Below, in pieces: positions 17,645 to 26,410 of a stretch of 64,000 nucleotides of DNA. Source of the DNA: Lachnospiraceae bacterium UBA1748 (GTDB lineage Bacteria > Bacillota > Clostridia > Lachnospirales > Lachnospiraceae); assembly GCA_002314855.1 (NCBI GenBank), contig DCHQ01000016.1:17238-81237 (forward strand). Reading direction: 5' to 3'. Under the pieces are notes generated by a model that worked only from the letters and a program-made list of their open reading frames with translations, was not told where the DNA came from and did not search any database. The translations under genes and the position numbers were made by a program. Position 1 is the first letter of the stretch. Each line of letters begins with the position of its first letter.

Positions 17645-17672
17645 AAAAAACCCTGCTTCTTATGAAGCAGGG
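17645..17672 (-). terminator. Terminator of nrdD
   Basis: A perfect 9-bp stem CCCTGCTTC/GAAGCAGGG with a TTAT loop, followed on the minus strand by TTTTTT. It separates nrdD from pyrF. Confidence 0.93.
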
Positions 17673-17679
17673 TGTTGCT

Positions 17680-20067
17680 TTATGCTAAAACATAATCTTC
17701 AGCGTATTTTTTAATGTTGGATGCGTTGGCATATTTCTTAACGTCATCCCCATTTATAACTACCAAAGTAGGTGCCTGTCTAACCTTGTATTTAAGCGCA
17801 AGCTCAGCATTTTCTTCAGCATCGATTGGCATATAACTTATATTGGTTAAGTACTCTTTTGCAAGCTTACAGTTAGGACATGTCTTAGTTGTGAAAAGAT
17901 ATCTTACCTCTTCTGGTGACTCAACTGTAATTGATGCATCCTCATCGTCAAGATCTGTAAATGTTACAACCTGGCTTGATGGACGCTTAAGAACTGAATT
18001 CTCAATGTCATACTCAACTCGGTTGTTGTACTCCTGAAGCTTACCATCATTCCAGTTCTGTACCGGTCTGTAGTATCCAGTGATACGGCTATAAACCTCT
18101 GTCTTAGCTCCACAATGTGGACACTCCTTAACTTCACCAGCTATGTAACCATGATCCTTACAGATTGAGTATGTAGGTGAAAGTGTGTAGTATGGAAGCT
18201 TATAGTTCTCAGCAATCTTTCTAATAAGACTGGCTGCAGCCTTCCAATCTGGAAGCTTCTCACCAAGGAATGCATGGAATACTGTTCCTGATGTATAAAG
18301 TGTCTGAAGCTCATCCTGAATATCAAGAGCGTCGAAAATGTCTGCTGTGTAATCAACTGGAAGGTGTGAAGAGTTTGTATAGTATGGAACATCTCCTGCC
18401 TTACCTGCTGTCTTGATATTAGGCCATTTCTTTCTGTCGTGCTTAGCGAGTCTGTATGTTGTACTTTCTGCTGGAGTAGCCTCTAAGTTGTAAAGATCTC
18501 CGTACTGCTCCTGATAATCAGAAAGTCTGTTTCTCATATGATTAAGAACTTCCTTTGTGAATTCCTGAGTTCTTTCATCTGTCATATCAGCACGAAGCCA
18601 GTTAGCATTAAGACCAACCTCATTCATACCAATAAGTCCAATTGTTGAGAAGTGGTTATCAAATGAACCAAGATATCTCTTTGTATATGGATATAAACCT
18701 TCGTTAAGAAGCTTAGAGATAACGCCACGCTTAATCTTAAGTGATCTTGCTGCGATATCCATCATTCTGTTAAGTCTCTTGTAAAACTCATCCTTATTAG
18801 CTGAAAGATAAGCAATACGAGGCATATTGATTGTTACAACTCCTACAGATCCTGTACTCTCTCCTGAACCGAAGAAACCACCAGATTTCTTTCTAAGCTC
18901 ACGAAGATCAAGACGAAGTCTACAACACATAGATCTTACATCACTAGGCTCCATATCTGAGTTGATGTAGTTTGAAAAATATGGTGTACCATACTTAGCT
19001 GTCATCTCAAATAATAATCTATTATTTTCTGTATCAGACCAGTCAAAATTGCTTGTGATTGAATATGTTGGAATTGGATACTGGAATCCACGTCCGTTAG
19101 CATCACCTTCGATCATTGTCTCGATGAATGCCTTATTAACCATATCCATCTCTTTCTTACAATCTTTGTACTTGAAGTCCATTTCCTTACCACCAACTAT
19201 TGCTGGAAGCTCAGCAAGATCGGCTGGTACAGTCCAGTCAAGTGTAATGTTAGAGAATGGTGCCTGTGTTCCCCATCTTGATGGAGTATTAACACCGTAG
19301 ATAAATGCTTCGATGCATTTTTTAACTTCTGCATATGAAAGGTTATCAACCTTAACAAATGGAGCAAGATATGTATCAAATGAAGAGAATGCCTGTGCGC
19401 CTGCCCACTCGTTCTGCATAATACCGAGGAAGTTAACCATCTGATTACAAAGAACTGAGAGGTGAGCTGCTGGAGCTGATGTGATCTTACCAGTAATGCC
19501 ACCAAGGCCTTCCTGGATAAGCTGCTTAAGAGACCATCCTGCACAGTAACCTGTGAGCATTGAAAGATCATGGATGTGGATATCAGCATTACGATGAGCT
19601 TCTGCTATTTCCTCATCATAGATCTCTGATAACCAGTAGTTGGCTGTAACTGCACCTGAGTTAGAAAGGATAAGACCACCTACTGAATATGTAACAGTAG
19701 AGTTCTCCTTAACTCTCCAGTCTTCAACCTTAACATAACTATTAACAACGTCCTTGTAGTCAAGAATTGTTGACTTCATGGTACGCATTTTTTCTCTCTG
19801 CTTTCTGTAGAGAATATATGCCTTGGCAACGTCTGTATAACCAGCCTGCTCAAGAACCTTCTCAACGCTGTCCTGAACGTCTTCTATCTGAACACAGTCA
19901 TCCTTGATTTTGCCCTGAAAATCAGCGCAAACTCTAAGCGCAAGAAGATCAATAATATCGTTGTTGTACTGCATGTCACATGCATTGAACGCCTTCATAA
20001 TAGCGTCGTTGACTTTACTAAGTGTGAAGTCTGCTTTTTCCCCATTTCTCTTAATTACACTAAACAT
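17680..20067 (-). CDS. nrdD: Class III ribonucleotide reductase NrdD with fused redoxin domain
   Basis: A 795-residue anaerobic ribonucleoside-triphosphate reductase that makes dNTPs with a glycyl radical. An N-terminal ATP-cone (residues 1-95, MFSVIKRNGEKADF) sets allosteric control. The Cys pair in RSMCCRLRLD lies mid-protein. The C-terminal zinc site is Cys636/His639 with Cys649/Cys652 (CPHC), and the radical glycine is Gly664 in SRITGYYRPV. After this, where NrdD normally ends, residues about 720-795 form a glutaredoxin/thioredoxin-like domain with CPNC (Cys730, Cys733) and a cis-Pro block (RQAPT). This fits class III enzymes that use a redoxin rather than formate as reductant. The activase gene nrdG is not adjacent. 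GAGGG precedes the ATG; NrdR boxes lie upstream. Confidence 0.95.
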   Translation of the reverse strand: MFSVIKRNGEKADFTLSKVNDAIMKAFNACDMQYNNDIIDLLALRVCADFQGKIKDDCVQIEDVQDSVEKVLEQAGYTDVAKAYILYRKQREKMRTMKSTILDYKDVVNSYVKVEDWRVKENSTVTYSVGGLILSNSGAVTANYWLSEIYDEEIAEAHRNADIHIHDLSMLTGYCAGWSLKQLIQEGLGGITGKITSAPAAHLSVLCNQMVNFLGIMQNEWAGAQAFSSFDTYLAPFVKVDNLSYAEVKKCIEAFIYGVNTPSRWGTQAPFSNITLDWTVPADLAELPAIVGGKEMDFKYKDCKKEMDMVNKAFIETMIEGDANGRGFQYPIPTYSITSNFDWSDTENNRLLFEMTAKYGTPYFSNYINSDMEPSDVRSMCCRLRLDLRELRKKSGGFFGSGESTGSVGVVTINMPRIAYLSANKDEFYKRLNRMMDIAARSLKIKRGVISKLLNEGLYPYTKRYLGSFDNHFSTIGLIGMNEVGLNANWLRADMTDERTQEFTKEVLNHMRNRLSDYQEQYGDLYNLEATPAESTTYRLAKHDRKKWPNIKTAGKAGDVPYYTNSSHLPVDYTADIFDALDIQDELQTLYTSGTVFHAFLGEKLPDWKAAASLIRKIAENYKLPYYTLSPTYSICKDHGYIAGEVKECPHCGAKTEVYSRITGYYRPVQNWNDGKLQEYNNRVEYDIENSVLKRPSSQVVTFTDLDDEDASITVESPEEVRYLFTTKTCPNCKLAKEYLTNISYMPIDAEENAELALKYKVRQAPTLVVINGDDVKKYANASNIKKYAEDYVLA

Positions 20068-20138
20068 CTCTATCCCTCACTTTAATCTACACGTGTTAAA
20101 AGTGGTTAACATAAGTACTTTTACGCCCGTGCAAAATC

Positions 20139-20167
20139 ATTCTATCAAAGGGAAAATATCAAGTCAA
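20139..20167 (-). promoter_or_regulatory. nrdD promoter
   Basis: On the minus strand: -35 TTGACT (20167-20162), 17-bp spacer, -10 TAGAAT (20144-20139), about 70 bp before the nrdD start codon. Confidence 0.75.
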
Positions 20168-20174
20168 TACGAAC

Positions 20175-20222
20175 ATACAATATATTATGTGCTCGTTTCT
20201 ATAAAAGCACTAGATATAGTGG
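20175..20222. promoter_or_regulatory. Tandem NrdR boxes upstream of nrdD
   Basis: Two 16-bp palindromic elements, ATACAATATATTATGT (20175-20190) and GCACTAGATATAGTGG (20207-20222), match the NrdR box consensus (ACACWATATATWGTGT) at about 14 and 13 of 16 positions. Their starts are 32 bp apart, the spacing (three helical turns) typical of NrdR pairs. They lie directly upstream of the nrdD -35. NrdR represses nrd genes when dATP is high. Confidence 0.8.
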
Positions 20223-20289
20223 TATATTGACATTATTGTCAGAATGCTCGAACTCCTTATGTTTCTAAGCCTCGCACCCATTTTTGAAT

Positions 20290-20326
20290 AAAAAAAAGAA
20301 GTGTGATTAACATAAAATCACACTTC
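20290..20326 (-). terminator. Terminator of the TPR lipoprotein operon
   Basis: A perfect 11-bp stem GAAGTGTGATT/AATCACACTTC (20298-20308, 20316-20326) with a 7-nt loop, followed on the minus strand by eight T residues. Confidence 0.92.
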
Positions 20327-20355
20327 CATTTTCCATTTTTTCACTAAATATTGTT

Positions 20356-21408
20356 TTATCTTGTTGTCAAAAATGCATATTCCCTTTTTATATCATCAGT
20401 CACAGGGTATACACGCATGTATTCTTCAAGCTTTCCTTTGGCAGAACTAAAATCAAGCAGATATTCATAGCAGGCAACTTCATTTAGAAGAAGAGCCTGA
20501 ATACAGGTATTGTTCTCCTTAATATCAATGCCTGACTGGAATGCATCAAGCGCAGATGAATAATCTCCCTGCTGCATATAACATATACCAAGCTGGTTAT
20601 ACATATCTGGATCTGGATGAGATGTTAAATATGTATTATAAATAACAGCTGCATACTCATACTGATCTGTCTTCTTATAACAATCACTAAGAAGCAGAAT
20701 TATTTCCTTATCATCACCAGAATTCTTTCTGGCTCTCTCAAGATAGTTACAGCCCTGAATAAAATCGCCCTGATAATAGCAGAGTCTACCCTTGTCATAA
20801 TCACTAATATCAGATGTATCAGCAGACATAACAACATCAAGATACTTTACTGCTTCGCCTTCGTAGCCTCTGTCCTTCATGCATGTATATACATCAAGAT
20901 ACTTGCTGTAATTATTCTTTTGGAATGATACTGTCTTATCAAAGTCCTCTATGGCTCCGGCAACATCGCCCATATAAAGCTTCATATCCCCGCGAAGGAA
21001 ATACGCCTGCTCATCCTTAGGTTTCATGCCAATAATACTGTCATATACGCTTACAGCCTGCTCATAATCACCAAGGTGGTAATAACACACAGCCATATAG
21101 TAGTTGATATCGTACTCCATATCCCCTGGGAACATACCAGCCTTCTCAAGCGCATCCTTAAATGAAGAAAGCGCACGGCCATAATCTTCTTTTCCCATAT
21201 ATGCAAGTCCCATACCACGGTATATCTGCTCAGGGTCAGCTCCTTCTCCTAGTGCCTCTGAGAAAAGCCCAAGTGCCGCATCATATTCCTGACCTACAAG
21301 ACTGTCCATAGCTCTCTTATATTTTTCTTCGACACTACTCTTTCCACACCCTACAAGGATTAACACCATACATAAGGGGATCAATATATTCTTAAGCCTG
21401 TTTTTCAT
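20356..21408 (-). CDS. TPR-repeat lipoprotein
   Basis: A 350-residue lipoprotein. The signal peptide ends in the lipobox ILVGC (Cys21), so it should be anchored on the outer face of the membrane. The rest is built of about eight tetratricopeptide repeats (for example YDAALGLFSEAL, YEQAVSVYDSII, YSSALDAFQSGI), which make a protein-binding scaffold. GAGGA lies before the ATG. The gene overlaps the end of the histidine kinase gene by 17 nt, so kinase, receiver and TPR lipoprotein are one translation-coupled unit; the lipoprotein may sense or organise something at the cell surface for that pathway. A terminator follows directly. Confidence 0.85.
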   Translation of the reverse strand: MKNRLKNILIPLCMVLILVGCGKSSVEEKYKRAMDSLVGQEYDAALGLFSEALGEGADPEQIYRGMGLAYMGKEDYGRALSSFKDALEKAGMFPGDMEYDINYYMAVCYYHLGDYEQAVSVYDSIIGMKPKDEQAYFLRGDMKLYMGDVAGAIEDFDKTVSFQKNNYSKYLDVYTCMKDRGYEGEAVKYLDVVMSADTSDISDYDKGRLCYYQGDFIQGCNYLERARKNSGDDKEIILLLSDCYKKTDQYEYAAVIYNTYLTSHPDPDMYNQLGICYMQQGDYSSALDAFQSGIDIKENNTCIQALLLNEVACYEYLLDFSSAKGKLEEYMRVYPVTDDIKREYAFLTTR

Positions 21409-22414
21409 ACAAATCCTCTATATTTCTTATTAGCTCTAAGGCCTCACTTTTTCTGGCGCCTCGAACTGCCATAGATAACCTAAGCGCAGTCTTGCCCTCA
21501 TCTGGTCCACCAGAAAGGAGAATCTTAATAATACCAACACTAGTATCCCCCTCTCTTAAATCTCCCTGGCAAAGTGACTGCTTTAGCTTGGCTACCACCT
21601 GACGCAAAGCTTCTTTATTGGATTCTGATCCATAACTTTTAATATCTTTTAATTTACCAGTAAGCTTATTGGTGAATTCCTGAAGTCCAAGATACTCCTG
21701 ATTCTCTTTGACCTTATATTCTTCTGTGACTTCAAGTAAAACACTGACTGTAAAGGTACTGCCTTCGCCTTTTTCACTCTTCACGCTTACATCGCCGTCC
21801 ATAAGCTTGGCCATCTGCCTAACAATGTAAAGTCCAAGACCTGTTCCACTTGCATTTCTTGCCGCGACTGATTCATCCTGGCCAAATGCATCAAATATTG
21901 ACTCCTGCCCCTCTTCGAGTATGCCTTCTCCTGTATCAATAACTGATATGCGAGTAAGCATACGGCCATCACATGGCTCACAGTCAATATATATACCAAT
22001 ACTTCCTATAGTAGTATATTTGAGAGCATTGTTCACAAGATTGCCAATCATTCTTGATACTACATACTCATCGCCAAGAAGCGAATCTGGTACTCTTTCT
22101 TCTATATGAGTAATAAGGCTAAGACCTTTTTCACATACTCTTCTATTAAAGCTTGCTGCAAGTCTGTCAACCATGGCACGCACTGATATACAGCGACGCT
22201 CCATCTTAAATAAGCCTGACTCCATCTTGCCCTGCTCTAGTATATTATTGATGAGCTGTTCCATATCCTGACAGCACTGCTCAATTATCTCAAGTTCTTT
22301 TTTGTCTTCTGCATTTTCTAATCTGCTTTGCAGATAATTAACATGACTCTTAATACCATTAATAGGAGTTCTAAGGTCATGAACATTACCTAACATTATT
22401 TCTCGATCATTCAT
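21392..22414 (-). CDS. Histidine kinase without sensor domain
   Basis: A 340-residue protein. It begins directly at the dimerisation domain: the phospho-acceptor His12 is in GNVHDLRTPINGI, the H-box. The HATPase domain follows with N-box NLVNNALKY, G1 DTGEGI and G2 GTGLGLYI. There is no PAS, HAMP or membrane segment in front, and the previous gene stops 12 bp upstream, so this is not a mis-called start. After the kinase (from residue about 235) is a 100-residue helical tail of unknown kind. RGAGG-type ribosome sites precede the ATG. It follows a lone receiver protein and overlaps the TPR lipoprotein gene. Input must come from a partner. Confidence 0.85.
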   Translation of the reverse strand: MNDREIMLGNVHDLRTPINGIKSHVNYLQSRLENAEDKKELEIIEQCCQDMEQLINNILEQGKMESGLFKMERRCISVRAMVDRLAASFNRRVCEKGLSLITHIEERVPDSLLGDEYVVSRMIGNLVNNALKYTTIGSIGIYIDCEPCDGRMLTRISVIDTGEGILEEGQESIFDAFGQDESVAARNASGTGLGLYIVRQMAKLMDGDVSVKSEKGEGSTFTVSVLLEVTEEYKVKENQEYLGLQEFTNKLTGKLKDIKSYGSESNKEALRQVVAKLKQSLCQGDLREGDTSVGIIKILLSGGPDEGKTALRLSMAVRGARKSEALELIRNIEDLYEKQA

Positions 22415-22426
22415 ATCCTCTTCTCC

Positions 22427-22819
22427 CTATGCCTTAATAAGTCCTATATTTGTTAACGTATTTTTAAGCGAATCAAAATCGATAGGCTTGGCAATATAGC
22501 TTACGTCCTCGATACTTTTTTTCGCAATCGCGTTCTGCTCATAGGCAGTTGTAACAATAATACGAACCCTGCCTTCACTGCCACTTTCTTTTGTATTCTC
22601 GAGCTCTCTTATTTTCTTATATGCGCCATAACCATCAAGAACAGGCATATCCGCATCAAGACATACTAAATCATACATACTACCAGAGTCCTGAGCCATA
22701 GCAAAGGCCTCTACTGCTTCATTGCCATCAACTGTGACATCACAATCGCCAAACTGCCGTAAGTAATTGACTATGCCGCAGCGACTAGCAAAGTCATCGT
22801 CTGCCACCAAAATCTTCAT
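22427..22819 (-). CDS. Stand-alone receiver-domain response regulator
   Basis: A 130-residue CheY-like receiver with no output domain. The acidic pocket is Asp7-Asp9, the phospho-acceptor is Asp55 (CLDADMP), the conserved Thr is in IIVTTAY and the Lys in YIAKPID. It should be phosphorylated by the sensorless kinase encoded 12 bp downstream. It must signal by protein contact rather than DNA binding. A phosphorelay role is possible. Confidence 0.88.
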   Translation of the reverse strand: MKILVADDDFASRCGIVNYLRQFGDCDVTVDGNEAVEAFAMAQDSGSMYDLVCLDADMPVLDGYGAYKKIRELENTKESGSEGRVRIIVTTAYEQNAIAKKSIEDVSYIAKPIDFDSLKNTLTNIGLIKA

Positions 22820-22933
22820 ACTTCTTCCCTCTTATACTTTCCCTAAAAACACTGCATGCTTCCAATCCGCCTAGCCTTCCCCAAAGCCAGTTTAATAGAT
22901 ATAGCCTAAAGTAAACACTTTAAAATAAGTATG

Positions 22934-23644
22934 CTAATTATTATTACCAAAGCGTACACCAAGTACACATATTACACACGAGAACAATGATACAAGTGCT
23001 GCGCCAAGAAGCATTGATCCCACTATATCAGTGAACCAGTGCGCACCTGACAAAAATCTGGTCAAAACACCAAGCACCATACAAGCGATACTAACTATAG
23101 AAGCAATCCTTGCATACTTTCTCTTTTTAATAAATGCAGGAAAGAGAATGGCTGCAGTTGTAAATACAAATATTGCAAGGAAAGTATGACTTGAAGGATA
23201 TGATGCCTCAAGACCTTCCTCTGCATCCAGAATGAATGGACGCATATTAACAACCAGCTTCTCAAATAGTACATAAAAGCCAAGCATTACTGCATAGCCA
23301 CCTGCAAGTACGTAAAGCTTATAATCAACCTTCTTAAGACTCTTAAACTTAACTAGGCTTAAAACTCCAATTAATGCAAAGAATCCCATAACAAGTATTG
23401 CCAGGTATCCAATAAGTTCTGAAACAACATAGAAAAACTTATTAAATCCAAGAATGTTATAGAAGAATTCATTGACGCTTGCATAGCCAACAACCGAACC
23501 CGCTTCGCCTACTGCTCTAACATCAACATTCTTAACTTGCAAGGTAAATATCAGGAAAAACAGAAATGCCATACCTGTAATAATATAATTGAAAAGCATA
23601 ACTGTTTTGTTATCAATCTTGTTAACCTTATCTTTTATATTCAT
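22934..23644 (-). CDS. PAP2-family membrane phosphatase
   Basis: A 236-residue protein with about six membrane segments. The PAP2 signature is complete: KLVVNMRPF, then YPSSHTF, then RFLSGAHWFTDI, with the catalytic His in the last two blocks. Members remove phosphate from phosphatidic acid, PG-phosphate or undecaprenyl pyrophosphate. This copy could recycle undecaprenyl pyrophosphate in wall synthesis, but the substrate is not given by sequence. GGAGG precedes the ATG. It lies 114 bp before the receiver gene with no clear terminator between. Confidence 0.88.
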   Translation of the reverse strand: MNIKDKVNKIDNKTVMLFNYIITGMAFLFFLIFTLQVKNVDVRAVGEAGSVVGYASVNEFFYNILGFNKFFYVVSELIGYLAILVMGFFALIGVLSLVKFKSLKKVDYKLYVLAGGYAVMLGFYVLFEKLVVNMRPFILDAEEGLEASYPSSHTFLAIFVFTTAAILFPAFIKKRKYARIASIVSIACMVLGVLTRFLSGAHWFTDIVGSMLLGAALVSLFSCVICVLGVRFGNNN

Positions 23645-23710
23645 AATCTAGCCTCCGCGTAGGTAAAAATAGGTATCCAATGTTATTGTATCATTATATG
23701 GAAAAAAACA

Positions 23711-23737
23711 AAAGAAAAAAGACTCGGATGAGTCTTT
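23711..23737 (-). terminator. Terminator of the Arg-His-Gln tRNA operon
   Basis: An 8-bp stem AAAGACTC/GAGTCTTT with a 4-nt loop, then TTTTTTCTTTTG on the minus strand, just after tRNA-Gln. Confidence 0.9.
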
Positions 23738-23749
23738 AAATTCTGAAAC

Positions 23750-23820
23750 TGGGCTAGCTGGATTCGAACCAGCGAATGCAGGGATCAAAACCCTGTGCCT
23801 TACCGCTTGGCGATAGCCCA
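23750..23820 (-). tRNA. tRNA-Gln (TTG)
   Basis: A 71-nt cloverleaf on the minus strand with acceptor arms TGGGCTA and TAGCCCA, a T-arm GGTTCGAATCC, and an anticodon loop TTTTGAT giving TTG. No CCA is encoded. It is last in a three-tRNA operon. Confidence 0.95.
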
Positions 23821-23877
23821 ATGCTATTAACCGAATCACACTTAGATCACTAACCAAATAGCTATTTACTAATAAAG

Positions 23878-23952
23878 GGTGGATAGAGGGACTCGAACCC
23901 TCGGTCTCCAGAACCACAATCTGGCGCGCTAACCAACTGCGCCATATCCACC
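23878..23952 (-). tRNA. tRNA-His (GTG)
   Basis: A 75-nt cloverleaf. The anticodon loop TTGTGGT gives GTG. The acceptor carries the extra G(-1) paired with C73, the His-specific feature. The T-arm is GGTTCGAGTCC. Second gene of the tRNA operon; no CCA is encoded. Confidence 0.95.
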
Positions 23953-23974
23953 ATGTCCCCAGGTAAAACCTGAG

Positions 23975-24048
<74 letters not shown>

Positions 24049-24075
24049 GGATTGCGGAAAACTCACGCAAGAAAG

Positions 24076-24104
24076 ATTATCGCAAAAAGCCTCATCTTTG
24101 TCAA
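24076..24104 (-). promoter_or_regulatory. Promoter of the tRNA operon
   Basis: On the minus strand: -35 TTGACA (24104-24099), 17-bp spacer, -10 GATAAT (24081-24076), about 30 bp upstream of tRNA-Arg. The 20 bp before the -35 are T-rich, like an UP element. Confidence 0.88.
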
Positions 24105-24122
24105 GAAAAAATTTAATTAATT

Positions 24123-26324
24123 TTATTTAAGTGTATATTTCCCTGATGCAGACTTGGTAAATCGATCAATTTTCTCCTTAGCCTTGGAATTACCATGCTT
24201 AGCAGCTAGTGAGAAATAGTTAACTGCTTTGTTATAATCTCTTATAACTACCTTACCAATCATATAAAGGTAACCAATTACATAGTTAGCATTCTGCTCG
24301 CCTGCTGCCACTGCACGCTCTGCGAACTCCATAGCCTCTTTGTACATATCATCAGTAGGCTTGCCTGCGTATTCCTTGTCAGGATTGCAGAGGCATAATG
24401 ATATTCTATACATAGCAAAACGATCATTGCCCATGATTTCAAGAAGCTTCTTGTACCACTCAATAGCCTTTATCGCATCACGGCTTGTACCTGTTCCAAG
24501 ATCATAACATATAGCAAGGTTACGAATACCTGTGGCATCACCAGCTTCAGCAGCTCTTGTGTTCCACTGGAATGCTTCCTTAGCATTCTTCTTAACACCT
24601 TCACCATACATATAGCACTGACCAACTGTTGCTACAGATGTAATATCACCTGCATCTGCTGCCTTCTTGAAATACTCAAAAGCAGTTGGAAGGCTTCTCT
24701 TAACACCAATACCATCACGATACATCTTGGCAAGAACTCTGTTGGCAATTGTAATTTCTTCTTCTGTAACATCGCCCTTAATAGAGTTTTCAATATAATC
24801 AAGTAAGAATCCCTGGTCGCTTGGAAGCTCACCACGGTTTCTAAGTAACCACTGTGTAAGATAGATACGACACTTGCAGCTTCCATTATCTGCAGCATCA
24901 CGAAGAAGAGGGATTGATAACTTATAAGCACCCTCTAAGTAATAGGTAATACCAAGTATCTCCTCGATCTTGTAGTAGTCACCTCTTGTTTCTGACACAT
25001 CAATATTAACATCAGCCTTCTTATATAATGTATTGAGCTTATCAAGTGCAACCTCAAGATTGCCTCTTGCTCCATCAGCTGACTTTGCATATTTTTCAAG
25101 CGCTTTCTTAGCCGAAGTTGTTGCATCATGGTACATCTCTTCAAGTTCCTTGATACGCTTTTCTTCTGCAAGTCTTGCAGCTTCCTCAGCCTTACGACGC
25201 TCTTCTTCTTCCTTACGCTTACGCTCTTCTTCAGCTTTACGACGAGCTTCCTCTTCAGCCTTGAGTCTCTTGTACTCTTCCTCTTTACGGATTCGCTCCT
25301 CTTCTTCCTTACGCTTACGTTCTTCCTCAGCACGGCGCTCCTCTTCGGCACGTCTTGCTTCTTCTAATACACGCTGGCGCTCAGCCTCTTCCTCAGCACG
25401 GCGACGCTCTTCTTCAGCCTTACGTCTTGCTTCCTCTTCAGCTTTCTTACGCTCTTCCTCAGCTTTACGTCTTGCTTCTTCTTCAGCTCTCTTACGCTCT
25501 TCCTCAGCCTTACGTCTTGCTTCTTCTTCAGCTTTCTTACGCTCTTCCTCGGCCTTACGTCTTGCTTCTTCTTCAGCTCTCTTACGCTCTTCCTCGGCTT
25601 TACGTCTTGCTTCTTCCTCAGCTCTCTTACGCTCTTCCTCAGCTTTACGACGAGCTTCCTCTTCAGCACGCTTCTTTTCTTCTTCAGCTTTCTTTCTAGC
25701 TTCTTCTTCAAGGCGCTTACGCTCAAGCTCTGCTAATCTTGCAGCCTCTTCACGGCGTCTCTGCGCCTCTTCTTCCTTACGCTTACGCTCCTCTTCAGCA
25801 CGCTTGCGTTCTTCCTCTTCCCTTATTCTTTTTTCTTCAGCCTTCTTAGCTACTTCTTCTTCAGCCTTTTTACGATCTTCTTCTGCCTTCTTAATGGCTT
25901 CCTCTGCTTTAAGACGCTCTTCCTCAGCTTTACGGATTACTTCCTCAGCCTTCTGCTTTTCTTCCTGAGCTTTAAGCGCAGCTTCCTCAGCAAGTCTCGC
26001 AGCCTCTTCAGCTCTCAAAGCAGCCTCTTTAGCTGCTGCAAGCTCAGCATCTTCCTCCGTGGTATCAGGTAAACGATCCTTGAGGAAATCTAATTCTACA
26101 TCATCTGGAATTGCTTTTCTGTCATCAAGAAATGAAAAAGAAATGATATTACTACACTCTTTACCACAAGAAGAACAGAACTTAGCCTTATTCTCTAATG
26201 GCTCACCGCAGTGTAAGCAATACTTATATCTAGAAGGAACAACATTATACATTGCTGATCCACATCTACCACAGAACTTGTCTTTTTTCCCCAACTTGTG
26301 CCCACATTTATCACAAATTCTCAT
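24123..26324 (-). CDS. Zinc-ribbon protein with long charged helix and Sel1 repeats
   Basis: A 733-residue protein. Two double zinc ribbons (CDKCGHKLGKKDKFCGRCG and CLHCGEPL...CSSCG) fill the first 60 residues. From about 90 to 390 the sequence is almost only Glu, Ala, Lys and Arg, including about six perfect 15-residue units (RAEEEARRKAEEERK), which should form a long single alpha helix or coiled coil. The last 330 residues are Sel1-like repeats (GVKRSLPTAFEYFKKAADAG, YGEGVKKNAKEA), a protein-binding solenoid. There is no membrane segment. I chose ATG at 26324 because GGAGG lies 5 nt before it; an in-frame TTG at 26336 would put that site inside the gene. It looks like a cytoplasmic scaffold or spacer. 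Function unknown. Confidence 0.8.
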   Translation of the reverse strand: MRICDKCGHKLGKKDKFCGRCGSAMYNVVPSRYKYCLHCGEPLENKAKFCSSCGKECSNIISFSFLDDRKAIPDDVELDFLKDRLPDTTEEDAELAAAKEAALRAEEAARLAEEAALKAQEEKQKAEEVIRKAEEERLKAEEAIKKAEEDRKKAEEEVAKKAEEKRIREEEERKRAEEERKRKEEEAQRRREEAARLAELERKRLEEEARKKAEEEKKRAEEEARRKAEEERKRAEEEARRKAEEERKRAEEEARRKAEEERKKAEEEARRKAEEERKRAEEEARRKAEEERKKAEEEARRKAEEERRRAEEEAERQRVLEEARRAEEERRAEEERKRKEEEERIRKEEEYKRLKAEEEARRKAEEERKRKEEEERRKAEEAARLAEEKRIKELEEMYHDATTSAKKALEKYAKSADGARGNLEVALDKLNTLYKKADVNIDVSETRGDYYKIEEILGITYYLEGAYKLSIPLLRDAADNGSCKCRIYLTQWLLRNRGELPSDQGFLLDYIENSIKGDVTEEEITIANRVLAKMYRDGIGVKRSLPTAFEYFKKAADAGDITSVATVGQCYMYGEGVKKNAKEAFQWNTRAAEAGDATGIRNLAICYDLGTGTSRDAIKAIEWYKKLLEIMGNDRFAMYRISLCLCNPDKEYAGKPTDDMYKEAMEFAERAVAAGEQNANYVIGYLYMIGKVVIRDYNKAVNYFSLAAKHGNSKAKEKIDRFTKSASGKYTLK
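25392..25667 (-). repeat. 45-bp in-frame tandem repeat
   Basis: About six near-identical 45-bp units that code for RAEEEARRKAEEERK, in the charged helix of the Sel1 protein. The high DNA identity between units suggests recent expansion or homogenisation. It also creates a 311-residue open frame on the other strand that is not a gene. Confidence 0.88.
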
Positions 26325-26364
26325 AATAACCTCCAAGAATATTCCATACTCTCTCTAAATACAT

Positions 26365-26394
26365 ATTATAGTATAAATACCCAAGGATAGGCAA
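26365..26394 (-). promoter_or_regulatory. Possible promoter of the Sel1 protein gene
   Basis: On the minus strand: -35 TTGCCT (26394-26389), 18-bp spacer, -10 TATAAT (26370-26365). Confidence 0.5.
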
Positions 26395-26410
26395 TGTTTT
26401 TTATGGTTTT

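Noticed and set aside
25392..25667. Regular repeats that could suggest a CRISPR array.
   Set aside because: The 45-bp units are contiguous and in frame, with no spacers between, and code for a helix.
25033..25968. A 311-residue open frame on the plus strand.
   Set aside because: It is the mirror of the Glu/Ala/Arg/Lys repeats of the Sel1 protein; it is Ser/Arg/Ala low complexity, has no ribosome site and lies fully inside the real gene.
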